From: JBDSTW01 sp039914705
Lineage (GTDB): Bacteria > Pseudomonadota > Gammaproteobacteria > SURF-13
Length of the DNA stretch: 22,771 nucleotides
Assembly: GCA_039914705.1 (NCBI GenBank)
Contig: JBDSOT010000156.1
Coordinates: forward strand, 1 to 22,771
Reading direction: 5' to 3'
The translations under genes were made by a program, and so were the position numbers. Position 1 is the stretch's first letter; each line of letters starts with the position of its first letter. Positions 1 through 7,514 of the stretch are shown here, in pieces. A model generated the notes under the pieces. That model worked only from the letters and a program-made list of their open reading frames with translations, was not told the origin of the DNA and made no database searches.

Positions 1-866
1 GGCAGGCGCGTTGCCAGCAGGCCTTGCGGATTGCGCCGTTCAGCGCGGTTGCGCAACAGGTAAGCAACACCAACCATCGCGGCCAACGAGAATGAACCGT
101 AGCCGATAAAGTTTGCCGGCACGTGAATCTTCATCCAGTAGCTCTTCAGGGCCGGCACCAGCGGCTGAATGGCATGCGCCTCGCGCCCGAAGGTGTACCA
201 CAACACAAATCCCACCGCCGCAGTGATCACCAGCAACACAAAGGCACCGAGCGAGCGCGTCTTGTAGCGTGCCTCGTAGTAAAGATAAAGCAGGGCCGTG
301 ATGACGGAAAACAGCACAAAGACTTCATATAGATTGCTGACCGGAATGTGCCCGACATCAACGTGGATAAGGTAGGACTCGCGCCAGCGCACGAACAGGC
401 CGACCAGGCCCATGGCGGCGGCAGACCAGGTCATGGCCGTGGCTACACGCGTGGTAAAGTCCGAACGCAGGAACAGGCCGGCAAAATAGGCAACCGTGGC
501 CATCACAAACAGCGCACTCATCCACATGATCGCGGATTGGCTGGAGATTAAAAATTTTAGAAAGAAGTTAGTCTCGGCTGCGGCCAGGTTATCACCGTAA
601 ATATTAACGGCCAGCAGGCTCAGCACCGCGACGGTGAGCAGGTATATGCGCGCCGGTTTCCAGTTCCAGCCGAAGGCGATGATAGCTGGTGTTACGCCGG
701 CAAGGATAATAGTCTCGTAAATATCCATCACCGCACCGTAGCGGTAAAAGATAAAGGCCGCGCCGCCGATTACTAAAGCGGCCCACACCCAGTCGAACAG
801 ACTCAAGGTTTTCAGAAAGGGTTGCTTGTCGAACCCGCCCATCATGACATCGCGCGATACTGCCAT
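1..866 (-). CDS. ccsA: Cytochrome c biogenesis protein CcsA/CcsB (System II), 3'-truncated by window
   Basis: Multi-pass inner-membrane subunit of System II cytochrome c maturation, which with ResB moves haem across the membrane and attaches it to apocytochromes. The 288 residues visible (MAVSRDVMMGGFDK onward) contain about eight hydrophobic segments (roughly 25-41, 50-66, 72-90, 109-133, 144-162, 180-198, 206-224, 252-272). Family signatures are GHIPVSNLYE (H173) and PALKSYWMKIHVPANFIGYG (H248, a candidate external haem-ligand histidine). The tryptophan-rich WWD haem-binding segment, which I expect further downstream, is outside the window, so completeness cannot be judged. The start is an ATG at 866 preceded by GAGG at seven bases' spacing. 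It lies 62 bp downstream of resB on the same strand, so the two are probably one operon. An out-of-frame ORF over the same bases is a shadow. Confidence 0.93.
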   Translation of the reverse strand, partial: MAVSRDVMMGGFDKQPFLKTLSLFDWVWAALVIGGAAFIFYRYGAVMDIYETIILAGVTPAIIAFGWNWKPARIYLLTVAVLSLLAVNIYGDNLAAAETNFFLKFLISSQSAIMWMSALFVMATVAYFAGLFLRSDFTTRVATAMTWSAAAMGLVGLFVRWRESYLIHVDVGHIPVSNLYEVFVLFSVITALLYLYYEARYKTRSLGAFVLLVITAAVGFVLWYTFGREAHAIQPLVPALKSYWMKIHVPANFIGYGSFSLAAMVGVAYLLRNRAERRNPQGLLATRL

Positions 867-928
867 AGCTTAACCTCATTTAGTTCTGGGAAATTGCCGC
901 AGTCCGGGACGGACTTATTCAGAGCTTC

Positions 929-2926
929 CTACAGCGCCTTTAAACGCGCCTCCAGGCCGTGCTGCAGGGTGCTGAACTCTTTACTGAAACCGATCTGATC
1001 ACGCTGACTGGCACCGGCAAATAACAGTTGCGTGGCATCGCCATCCTGTTTTAACCAGACCCACAGACGTCGATGGGGCAGATAAAACATCAGAAACACG
1101 CCGATAATCAGCATGCCGAAGCCGATATACACAACATTTTTACCCGGTGCGCGCGTGATTTGCAAGCCTGCTGCCTGAATATGTTCAAAGTGAGTCAATT
1201 GCAGGTAATAAACCGATCCGTACTGCGGAATAACACCCATGGCATTCACTGCATCTTCGAAGAACTGGCGGTTTTCCTGTTCCGCAGCGCCCACGGCAAC
1301 CTTCACACCCTCTTCGGCCAGCACTTCGGCATACAACAGGCCGAGCGCCTTCTGTAACATGCCGACATAAGCGCCTGCGCCCTGCTCAAGCTGTGCCTTG
1401 GGTAGATTGGCCTGAAAATAGCGCGCCACGGCATCGAAACCACCTTGATTGAAGATGCCCAGTAGCCGCGTCATGACCCCAGTTAGGGACTGCTCGATTT
1501 TAACCTGCTGCTCGCCGACGCTACCGGCAAGAGACTCACGGGCGACCTGCCGGGCAACGCGCTCTATCTTTTGCGGGTCATGCAGCACGGCCATGAAGCG
1601 CATAAAGCGCTCGATGCCTCCCTTGGGGTCGGCCGGAACCTGGAGATAACTATATTCATCATTCGGGTTATCGCGCACCCCGCTGATAAAAAACAATCGC
1701 CCGTTCTGATCCACCGGCATCATGTAATTTTCGTATTCCCGCGCAGTGCCGCCGACGTCTCTCACCTTGAAAATGAAGCTGGGGCCAAGGTCGCGAAATT
1801 TCTGCCCCGACTCGGGCGGCGCGGGTTTTACATTGTAGAACCGGAAGTCTTCCAGCTCGACCGTCAACGGGCCTTGCGCACTGTCCAGTTTTAAACTTTT
1901 GCTGACAGCCGCGCTTACCTCAACGGACGCCGCCAGCGGATTCCCCAACGGCCATGCGCGTAACTGCAATCGCGAACCCCCATCGCCGAAGTTAGCCTGG
2001 TAAATCGAATAGCCCTTGTAGGTCAACGGGTGATTAACGGCTATGGTCTTGCGCAATGGCTGGGCCAGATCCTTGTCGTAAATGATCAGGTCGCTCTCGA
2101 AAGACTTGGGCTGGCCGCTGTCATAATGTTCGATGCGAAAATCCTTAACCTCCACGGAAAAGGGTAGTTCCTGAAGCAAGTAACCATCGCGCACCTTAAC
2201 GTCGATATGCTTGGCCACGCTACCCTCGGGTATGGAAACCAGACCGCGAAACGAGCTATTGCCCACCGGTAGACGGCTAATGGCCGGCACTTGCGCGGCC
2301 GGTAGCGGACGTGTTTCCACCCGCACCTTACCTGTGGCCTCGGCAATCTTCAGCGACATGTTGCCGTCCAGCAAGCCCCCGACGCAAATCACCACGATGG
2401 CGATATGCGTAAACAAATAACCCAGGCGATTGGCGGAACCCTTCATGGCGGCCAGCACAATATGATCGGCGTGCTGCTTAGGTCGCAACCGGTAACCGTA
2501 AGAATTCAGATGATGGCTGACTGCCTCCGTCACGAGGGCGACATCGCGAGGGATACTCCATTCGGCCCGAGGGTGAAGATTGCGCAGGGATTTTTCGACG
2601 ACATTCTCGCGGAAGGCACGCATGTCGCGTAACATGCCGGGGCCGTTGCGATATACACACACGCTCGTGGAAACGAGCAGGAAACCGAGGATTAACAAAA
2701 ACCAGACGGCGCTGTAGACATCGAACAGGCCCAGCGCCTTGTAGACCTCAAACCAGAACGAGCCGAACTTGATGATATAATCACCGTAAGGCTCGTTTTG
2801 TTTTAACACCGTGCCGATCACCGAGGCAATCGCCACCATCACCAGCAGCGTAATGGCCAGATTCATCGACCCGATGAATTCCAGCAGGATAGTCCCCGTG
2901 GAACGCCGGCTTATATTAGTGCTCAC
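929..2926 (-). CDS. resB: Cytochrome c biogenesis protein ResB (System II)
   Basis: ResB (Ccs1) partners with CcsA to hold reduced haem and apocytochrome c at the outer face of the inner membrane. The 665-residue protein has the family layout: transmembrane segments near 13-41, 71-92 and 168-188, a large periplasmic domain, and a last segment near 597-615 followed by PHRRLWVWL. Conserved features include the third-segment LFTHIAIVVICVGG (H174) and TYKGYSIYQANF in the periplasmic domain; H618 follows the last segment. I chose the GTG at 2926 because AGAG lies about seven bases upstream; a TTG two codons earlier would sit too close to that site. Upstream, 135 bp separate it from the divergent engB. 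No c-type cytochrome gene (no CXXCH) is found beside it. Length is normal for the proteobacterial family. Confidence 0.94.
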   Translation of the reverse strand: MSTNISRRSTGTILLEFIGSMNLAITLLVMVAIASVIGTVLKQNEPYGDYIIKFGSFWFEVYKALGLFDVYSAVWFLLILGFLLVSTSVCVYRNGPGMLRDMRAFRENVVEKSLRNLHPRAEWSIPRDVALVTEAVSHHLNSYGYRLRPKQHADHIVLAAMKGSANRLGYLFTHIAIVVICVGGLLDGNMSLKIAEATGKVRVETRPLPAAQVPAISRLPVGNSSFRGLVSIPEGSVAKHIDVKVRDGYLLQELPFSVEVKDFRIEHYDSGQPKSFESDLIIYDKDLAQPLRKTIAVNHPLTYKGYSIYQANFGDGGSRLQLRAWPLGNPLAASVEVSAAVSKSLKLDSAQGPLTVELEDFRFYNVKPAPPESGQKFRDLGPSFIFKVRDVGGTAREYENYMMPVDQNGRLFFISGVRDNPNDEYSYLQVPADPKGGIERFMRFMAVLHDPQKIERVARQVARESLAGSVGEQQVKIEQSLTGVMTRLLGIFNQGGFDAVARYFQANLPKAQLEQGAGAYVGMLQKALGLLYAEVLAEEGVKVAVGAAEQENRQFFEDAVNAMGVIPQYGSVYYLQLTHFEHIQAAGLQITRAPGKNVVYIGFGMLIIGVFLMFYLPHRRLWVWLKQDGDATQLLFAGASQRDQIGFSKEFSTLQHGLEARLKAL

Positions 2927-2996
2927 GTGCAATCTCTAGGTTGATACGGTGAAGGGAAACAAACAGCCGGTGGGCATCGTTGTTGTGGTAAGCATC

Positions 2997-3025
2997 AGAC
3001 ATGCGATCATAATCGGCATTATAAC
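2997..3025 (+). promoter_or_regulatory. Possible sigma-70-type promoter for engB
   Basis: CAGACA at 2997-3002 (four of six matches to TTGACA) lies 17 bp before TATAAC at 3020-3025 (five of six matches to TATAAT). Initiation would fall near 3032, giving a leader of about 30 nt before the engB start. Only pattern matching supports this. No clear counterpart was found for the divergent resB. Confidence 0.35.
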
Positions 3026-3061
3026 AAACACCTTGCACTACGCCTACGAGGCACATCTGAC

Positions 3062-3694
3062 TTGAACCCGCTGTTTCAGCATATCGAATTCCTCACGGGC
3101 GCCCATACGCTGAGCCAGGCCCCGCCCGATGCAGGTTTAGAAGTTGCCTTCGCCGGGCGCTCCAACGCCGGCAAGTCGCGCGCCATCAACGTCATTACCG
3201 GCATCAATTCGCTCGCCCGTGTCAGTAAAACCCCCGGCCGTACCCAGCAAATAAATTTCTTTGCGCTCGACGCGACACGCCGCCTGGTTGACTTACCCGG
3301 CTACGGCTACGCCAAGGTGCCGGAAAAAATGAAGCGTCATTGGTTGCAGACCCTGGAGCAGTATCTGCAGATGCGCCAATCCTTACAGGGCCTGATATTG
3401 GTAATGGATATTCGCCATCCGCTGATGCCCGCCGATCTGCAAATGCTGGATTGGTGCCATGGCGCGCAAATGCCGGTGCATATTTTATTGACCAAGGCCG
3501 ACAAGCTGAGCAAGGGTGCGGCCAGTGCCAGCCTAGCCAAGGCCCGTAAAATGCTCAGCGAGCGCTACGGCAAAATGGATGCGGCGATTCCTACTGTGGC
3601 GCAGACCTTGCAAGTATTCTCTGCACTGGCCCGTCAAGGTATTGATGGGGCCGAGCAACGCTTAGGCGAATGGCTTGATATCAAGCCAAAATAG
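3062..3694 (+). CDS. engB: Ribosome biogenesis GTP-binding protein EngB (YihA/YsxC)
   Basis: Small cytoplasmic GTPase needed for late 50S subunit assembly. At 210 residues it is the usual size and follows E. coli YihA closely. G motifs in order: GRSNAGKS (32-39, G1), the SKTPGRTQ region (G2, T57/T61), DLPGYGYA (77-84, G3), TKAD (144-147, G4) and FSAL (186-189, G5). The residue after the P-loop serine is arginine, where E. coli has serine. The start is a TTG at 3062; no in-frame ATG or GTG fits upstream, GAGG lies about ten bases before it, and the N-terminus aligns well. It is convergent with polA across the small-RNA locus, as in E. coli and Pseudomonas. No U-tract terminator is visible on its own strand after the stop. 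Confidence 0.96.
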   Translation: MNPLFQHIEFLTGAHTLSQAPPDAGLEVAFAGRSNAGKSRAINVITGINSLARVSKTPGRTQQINFFALDATRRLVDLPGYGYAKVPEKMKRHWLQTLEQYLQMRQSLQGLILVMDIRHPLMPADLQMLDWCHGAQMPVHILLTKADKLSKGAASASLAKARKMLSERYGKMDAAIPTVAQTLQVFSALARQGIDGAEQRLGEWLDIKPK

Positions 3695-3696
3695 GC

Positions 3697-3735
3697 AAAA
3701 AAAAGCCCCGGCTCTAAGGGGGTAAGAACCGGGGC
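3697..3735 (-). terminator. Distal intrinsic terminator of the polA/small-RNA strand
   Basis: On the minus strand an 11-bp GC-rich stem (GCCCCGGTTCT pairing with AGAGCCGGGGC, one G-U) closes a loop containing five consecutive C, followed by eight T at 3704-3697. On the plus strand the same hairpin is followed by A-rich sequence, so it is oriented for polA-direction transcription. It starts two bases past the engB stop codon. Confidence 0.9.
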
Positions 3736-3736
3736 G

Positions 3737-3769
3737 AAAAAAATAACCCTGCTTGGGGAAGCAGAGTTA
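3737..3769 (-). terminator. Proximal intrinsic terminator of the predicted small RNA
   Basis: An 11-bp stem on the minus strand (TAACTCTGCTT with AAGCAGGGTTA, one G-U) closes a CCCC tetraloop and is followed by seven T at 3743-3737. It lies immediately upstream of the distal terminator, so the two are in tandem. The exposed CCCC is the second C-rich loop of the locus. Confidence 0.9.
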
Positions 3770-3853
3770 CCCGTTTTGGGGGAAAACGGGGAGCGCGTTT
3801 CTGTGCTCTGTTGGTTGAGACAGGACGTCTTTTGATAAGTTCAGAGTTGCCAG
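3737..3853 (-). ncRNA. Predicted trans-acting small RNA with C-rich loops (Spot 42/ErsA/sX13-like position)
   Basis: A minus-strand RNA of about 117 nt is predicted between the -10 box at 3860-3865 and the proximal terminator; read-through to the distal terminator would give about 157 nt. Hairpins in order: a bulged 7-bp stem at 3823-3801 with an A/C loop; a perfect 8-bp stem CCCGTTTT/AAAACGGG at 3790-3770 with a CCCCC loop; the 11-bp terminator stem with a CCCC loop; and, beyond it, a stem whose loop holds CCCCC. E. coli Spot 42 lies between polA and engB on this strand, and from memory Pseudomonas ErsA and Xanthomonas sX13 occupy a comparable place, with C-rich motifs that bind G-rich ribosome-binding sites. 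Family membership is inferred from position and architecture, not sequence alignment. A long polA 3' trailer is the alternative, but the strong -10 and tandem terminators argue for a separate RNA. Confidence 0.78.
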
Positions 3854-3856
3854 AAA

Positions 3857-3874
3857 TTTATTATAAATAATAAA
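3857..3874 (-). repeat. AT-rich inverted repeat over the small-RNA -10 region
   Basis: TTTATTAT and ATAATAAA form a perfect 8-bp inverted repeat separated by TT, read on the minus strand. It overlaps the TATAAT element, so it could be an operator. The sequence is wholly A and T, so a chance origin is not negligible. Confidence 0.4.
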
Positions 3875-3887
3875 ATTCGGCACCAAA
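3860..3887 (-). promoter_or_regulatory. Predicted promoter of the small RNA
   Basis: A perfect TATAAT is at 3865-3860 on the minus strand. The -35 is weak: TTGGTG at 3886-3881 with 15 bp spacing, or TTTGGT with 16 bp. A weak -35 with a perfect -10 would suit an activated or repressed promoter. Initiation is expected near 3853. Confidence 0.6.
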
Positions 3888-3898
3888 GAGAACAAAAC

Positions 3899-3956
3899 GA
3901 CCGGCGCTCGGCGCAGCATAGCAAATCTTGTTTCTCCAATCAACAAGCAGCCGGTC
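3899..3956 (-). other. polA 3' trailer with possible nested hairpins
   Basis: Between the polA stop (4007) and the small-RNA promoter lie about 120 bp without an ORF. On the minus strand GACCGG (3956-3951) can pair with CCGGTC (3904-3899), and inside it CTTGTT can pair with AACAAG around a nine-base loop. No U-tract follows either stem, so these are not convincing terminators, and polA transcripts may read into the small RNA. Confidence 0.3.
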
Positions 3957-4006
3957 AGCTACGCCATAAATTTTATAAGTTATTAGCGGCTGCACCGAAA
4001 ACCGTG

Positions 4007-6745
4007 CTAATGCGCCTCGTCCCAGTTATTTCCTACCCCAATATCAACCACCAGCGGCACCGCCAGGATCGACTCTGCTGTCATGCAGTTGCGGATAGTC
4101 TCCCGGGCCTTGTCCACACTGTCCTCGGCCACCTCAAACACCAGTTCGTCGTGCACCTGCATGATCATACGGACATCAACCCCGCTCGCGCCTAGCCAGG
4201 CATCCACACGCAACATGGCAAGCTTGATGATGTCCGCCGCCGTACCCTGCAAGGGCGCGTTGATGGCCGTGCGTTCAGCGTATTGGCGGCGCTGAGCATT
4301 ACGATCATTGATATGCGGCACATACAGGCGTCGCCCCAGTATCGTTTCGACATAACCCAGCTCGCGCGCCTTGGCGCGGCTGCCATCCATATAAATCTTC
4401 ACGCCCGGGTAACGTGCAAAATAGCGCGCGACATACTGCTGAGCGGCCAGCCGGTCTATACCCAACTGCCGCGCCAGACCAAATGATGACATGCCATAAA
4501 TGAGCGCAAAGTTAGTGGTCTTGGCGGTGCGCCGCTGATCCGGCGTCACCTGATCCGGCGCGACGCCGAAGACCTCGGCGGCGGTAATCTTGTGAACATC
4601 GTCGGCATCGGCAAAGGCGCGCAACAATTTAGCATCACCGGACAGGTGAGCCATGATGCGCAATTCGATCTGCGAATAGTCCGCTGCCAGGATTTTATAG
4701 CCGGGGGCGGCGACAAAGGCCTGGCGTATGCGTCTGCCGGCGGCCGAGCGGATAGGAATATTTTGCAGATTTGGATTGGTCGATGACAGCCGCCCGGTGG
4801 CTGCCACTGCCTGCTGGTAGCAGGTGTGCACGCGCGCAGTAGCAGGGTTGATACGTTCGGGCAGGCTGTCGGTATAGGTCGATTTCAGCTTGCTCATGGC
4901 GCGGTGTTCGAGAATCAATTTGGGCAAGGGATAATCCAGCGCCAGTTCCTGCAGTACCGGTTCAGCGGTGGACGGCTGGCCCTTCGGTGTTTTTTGCAGC
5001 ACCGGCAGCCCGAGCTTGTCATACAGTATTTCCTGAATCTGAGCCGGCGAACCCAGATTGAACGGCTGTCCGGCCAGCACATGGGCCTGCTGTTCCAACT
5101 CATCCATGCGCATGGCAAGTTCCTCGCTCTGACGATGCAGCATCTCGGGGTCAATACCCACGCCGTTGCGCTCGATGCGCGCAAGCACTAACGCGAGCGG
5201 CATTTCCATGTCGGTAAACAAGCGCTGCAGACTCTCTAGCGCATTTACCTGGGGCCATAAAACAAGGTGCAAACGCATAATCAGCGCAGCCTGCTCCGCC
5301 GCGTGTACGCTCGCCGCCTCGATGGCAATTTGGTTAAAGGCCAGTTGACGCACGCCCTTGCCGGCGATGGACTCGAGCGTGTTGGCACGGCCGTCCAGAT
5401 AATTAACAGCCAGCGAATCAACATCATGACGCGTGGCGGTGCTGTCCAGTACATATGATTCCAGCATGGTATCGAAGCGCGCGCCGGCCAGTGTAATGCC
5501 GTGATTGGCCAGTACGTGAAAGGCAAATTTGATGTCGTGGCCGAGCTTGGTGCAGTGCGGGTCTTCCAGCAACGGCCGCAAGCGTTCCAGCACCTGATCG
5601 CGCGCTAATTGCACAGGTGCATTCGGATAGTCGTGCGCCAGTGGAATGTATGCCGCCGCTACGCCGTCAGACGGCCCCGGCAGCGCAAAGGCAATGCCGA
5701 CGATCTGCGCCTGCATGTAATCCAGGCTTGTGGTCTGAACATCGAGGCAGACGAACTCGGGCTGGGACAGCTTGGTTAGCCACACATCAAATTGTTCCGG
5801 CGTGATGATGGTGTCATAACTTGGGGCAGACGCCCCCCTGACCTCGATCTCCACGGTTTCAGAAACGGCCATTACGATAGCCACGGCAGGTTTGAGCGGC
5901 GTCTGCGCCAGCCAGGCCTTGAACTCCAGCTTTTTATATAACTCCCGCAAGGCTTCTACATCGGGCGGGCGCGGGCGCAAATCCAGCGGCGTAACATCCA
6001 GCACGACATCGCACTTGACGGTCAGCAGTGAGCGTGAGAGCGGCAATTGTGCCAGTGCAGCACGCAGGTTCTCCCCCACCTTGCCGCCAATCTCTCCGGC
6101 ATGTTCGATAATGTTATCCAGCGTGCCGTACTGCTTGAGCCATTTGAGGGCGGTGGTCGGCCCGACCTTGGGAACCCCGGGAATGTTATCAACGCTATCG
6201 CCGACCAACGCCAGATAATCCACGATGCGTTCCGCCGGAATGCCAAATTTTTGGATCACACCCGGCACATCAAGCACACTGTTATTCATGGTATTGATGA
6301 GCGTCACTTGCGCATTGACCAATTGCGCCAAATCCTTATCGCCCGTGTAGATCAGCACATGCATGCCCCGTTCGGCGGCCTGACAGGCCAGCGTCCCGAT
6401 GACGTCGTCCGCCTCGACCCCATCCACGGCTAAAAGCGGCAAACCCATTGCATGTATAATGGCGTGCAGCGGTGCCGTCTGCACGCTGAGGTCGTCGGGC
6501 ATGCGTGGCCGATGGGCCTTGTATTGCGCATACAGGTCGTCGCGAAAGGTCTTGCCTTTGGCATCGAACACCAAGGCGATATGCTCGGGTTTCTGCTCTG
6601 CCAGCAACTTGCGCACCATATTAACGACGCCGTACACCGCCCCGGTCGGAATGCCTTGGGAATTGGTCAGCGGCGGCATGGCGTAAAAGGCGCGGTAGAG
6701 ATACGACGTCGCATCCACCAGCACCAGCGGTTTTGTGTGTGTCAT
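4007..6745 (-). CDS. polA: DNA polymerase I with apparently inactive 3'-5' exonuclease domain
   Basis: Repair and Okazaki-fragment polymerase, 912 residues from MTHTKPLVLVDATSYLYRAF. The N-terminal 5' nuclease (about 1-290) keeps GVEADDVIGTLA, TGDKDLAQL and LVGDSVDNIPGVP. The polymerase domain (about 510-912) keeps ATGRLSSTNPNLQNIP, DYSQIELR (D689), RRTAKTTNFALIYG (K742, F746, Y750) and QVHDELVF (D866). The middle exonuclease domain (about 305-500) aligns to E. coli, but by eye E357, D424 and D501 become Q337, A408 and Q485; only D355 remains (D335). Proofreading is therefore probably lost. The ATG at 6745 fits the family N-terminus; an open frame extending 21 codons further overlaps the neighbouring gene and is not homologous. 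Its ribosome-binding site is weak (GGG three bases upstream). Only 36 bp separate it from the divergent LOG gene. Confidence 0.97.
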   Translation of the reverse strand: MTHTKPLVLVDATSYLYRAFYAMPPLTNSQGIPTGAVYGVVNMVRKLLAEQKPEHIALVFDAKGKTFRDDLYAQYKAHRPRMPDDLSVQTAPLHAIIHAMGLPLLAVDGVEADDVIGTLACQAAERGMHVLIYTGDKDLAQLVNAQVTLINTMNNSVLDVPGVIQKFGIPAERIVDYLALVGDSVDNIPGVPKVGPTTALKWLKQYGTLDNIIEHAGEIGGKVGENLRAALAQLPLSRSLLTVKCDVVLDVTPLDLRPRPPDVEALRELYKKLEFKAWLAQTPLKPAVAIVMAVSETVEIEVRGASAPSYDTIITPEQFDVWLTKLSQPEFVCLDVQTTSLDYMQAQIVGIAFALPGPSDGVAAAYIPLAHDYPNAPVQLARDQVLERLRPLLEDPHCTKLGHDIKFAFHVLANHGITLAGARFDTMLESYVLDSTATRHDVDSLAVNYLDGRANTLESIAGKGVRQLAFNQIAIEAASVHAAEQAALIMRLHLVLWPQVNALESLQRLFTDMEMPLALVLARIERNGVGIDPEMLHRQSEELAMRMDELEQQAHVLAGQPFNLGSPAQIQEILYDKLGLPVLQKTPKGQPSTAEPVLQELALDYPLPKLILEHRAMSKLKSTYTDSLPERINPATARVHTCYQQAVAATGRLSSTNPNLQNIPIRSAAGRRIRQAFVAAPGYKILAADYSQIELRIMAHLSGDAKLLRAFADADDVHKITAAEVFGVAPDQVTPDQRRTAKTTNFALIYGMSSFGLARQLGIDRLAAQQYVARYFARYPGVKIYMDGSRAKARELGYVETILGRRLYVPHINDRNAQRRQYAERTAINAPLQGTAADIIKLAMLRVDAWLGASGVDVRMIMQVHDELVFEVAEDSVDKARETIRNCMTAESILAVPLVVDIGVGNNWDEAH

Positions 6746-6781
6746 GTGCCCATAATTCGGGATAGGGGAAGTAAAACGATT

Positions 6782-7492
6782 ATGAACGAAGCCAGCAAAT
6801 TTGCCCACCGGGCTATCAATGACTCGCTGCTCACGCGCGAGTCCTGGAAGATTTTCCAGATTACAGCTGAATTTACTGAAGGCTTCGAACAGCTCTCGCA
6901 GATCAAACCTTCAGTCAGTATGTTCGGCTCCGCGCGCACCTTACCAGAACATCCTTATTACCAATTGGCCGAAGATATTGCGCGGCTATTGTCGGATGCC
7001 GGATTCAGCGTGGTCAGCGGCGGCGGGCCCGGCATTATGGAGGCCATCAATAAAGGTGCGTACGAGGGAAAATCGCCCAGTGTGGGATTAAATATCATCC
7101 TGCCTCATGAACAAAGCGGAAATGCCTATCAGGATATCTCCCTCAACTTCAGGCACTTTTTTTCGCGCAAGGTAATGTTCGTAAAATACGCATCGGCCTA
7201 TGTCATAATGCCGGGCGGTTTTGGCACACTTGATGAACTGGCCGAGATCCTCACTCTGGTGCAAACCCAGAAGGCGCGGCGCATCCCGATCATCCTCGTG
7301 CACTCGCCATTCTGGAAAGGACTGCTGGACTGGTTCAGGGAAACGCTGGTTGTGGAAGGCACCATCGGCGCGCTGGATCTGGAATTATTACAGCTACTGG
7401 ACAAGCCGCAAGACGTGGTAGATGCTATCTTTAACCACTACGAATATCTGGGTCAAGGGCCCTCGGCCGGCGAACAGGGAATCTTGCTGTAG
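6782..7492 (+). CDS. LOG-family protein (TIGR00730 type; nucleoside-monophosphate phosphoribohydrolase-like)
   Basis: Cytoplasmic Rossmann-fold protein of 236 residues. It carries the two signatures of the LOG/'lysine decarboxylase' family, GGGPGIMEA (80-88) and PGGFGTLDE (144-152), which bind the nucleotide phosphate and hold the catalytic glutamate. Characterised relatives cleave the N-glycosidic bond of nucleoside monophosphates, some releasing cytokinin-type bases; the substrate here is unknown. The N-terminus RESWKIFQITAEFTEGFEQL belongs to the longer (about 240-residue) branch. I chose the ATG at 6782 because homology begins there and AGGGGAA lies upstream, at a rather long spacing of about 12. 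The open frame continues upstream to 6452, but that part is antisense to polA. DUF2782 and thrB follow on the same strand at 22 and 51 bp, so these three may be co-transcribed. Confidence 0.92.
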   Translation: MNEASKFAHRAINDSLLTRESWKIFQITAEFTEGFEQLSQIKPSVSMFGSARTLPEHPYYQLAEDIARLLSDAGFSVVSGGGPGIMEAINKGAYEGKSPSVGLNIILPHEQSGNAYQDISLNFRHFFSRKVMFVKYASAYVIMPGGFGTLDELAEILTLVQTQKARRIPIILVHSPFWKGLLDWFRETLVVEGTIGALDLELLQLLDKPQDVVDAIFNHYEYLGQGPSAGEQGILL

Positions 7493-7514
7493 CAACATTA
7501 CAAAGGATCAGCTT

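Noticed and set aside
604..879. 91-residue minus-strand open frame
   Set aside because: It is a different frame over the start of ccsA, whose hydrophobic segments and GAGG-preceded ATG are far better supported.
6452..6781. Upstream extension of the LOG reading frame
   Set aside because: It is antisense to the conserved 5' nuclease domain of polA and has no homology; family similarity starts at 6782.
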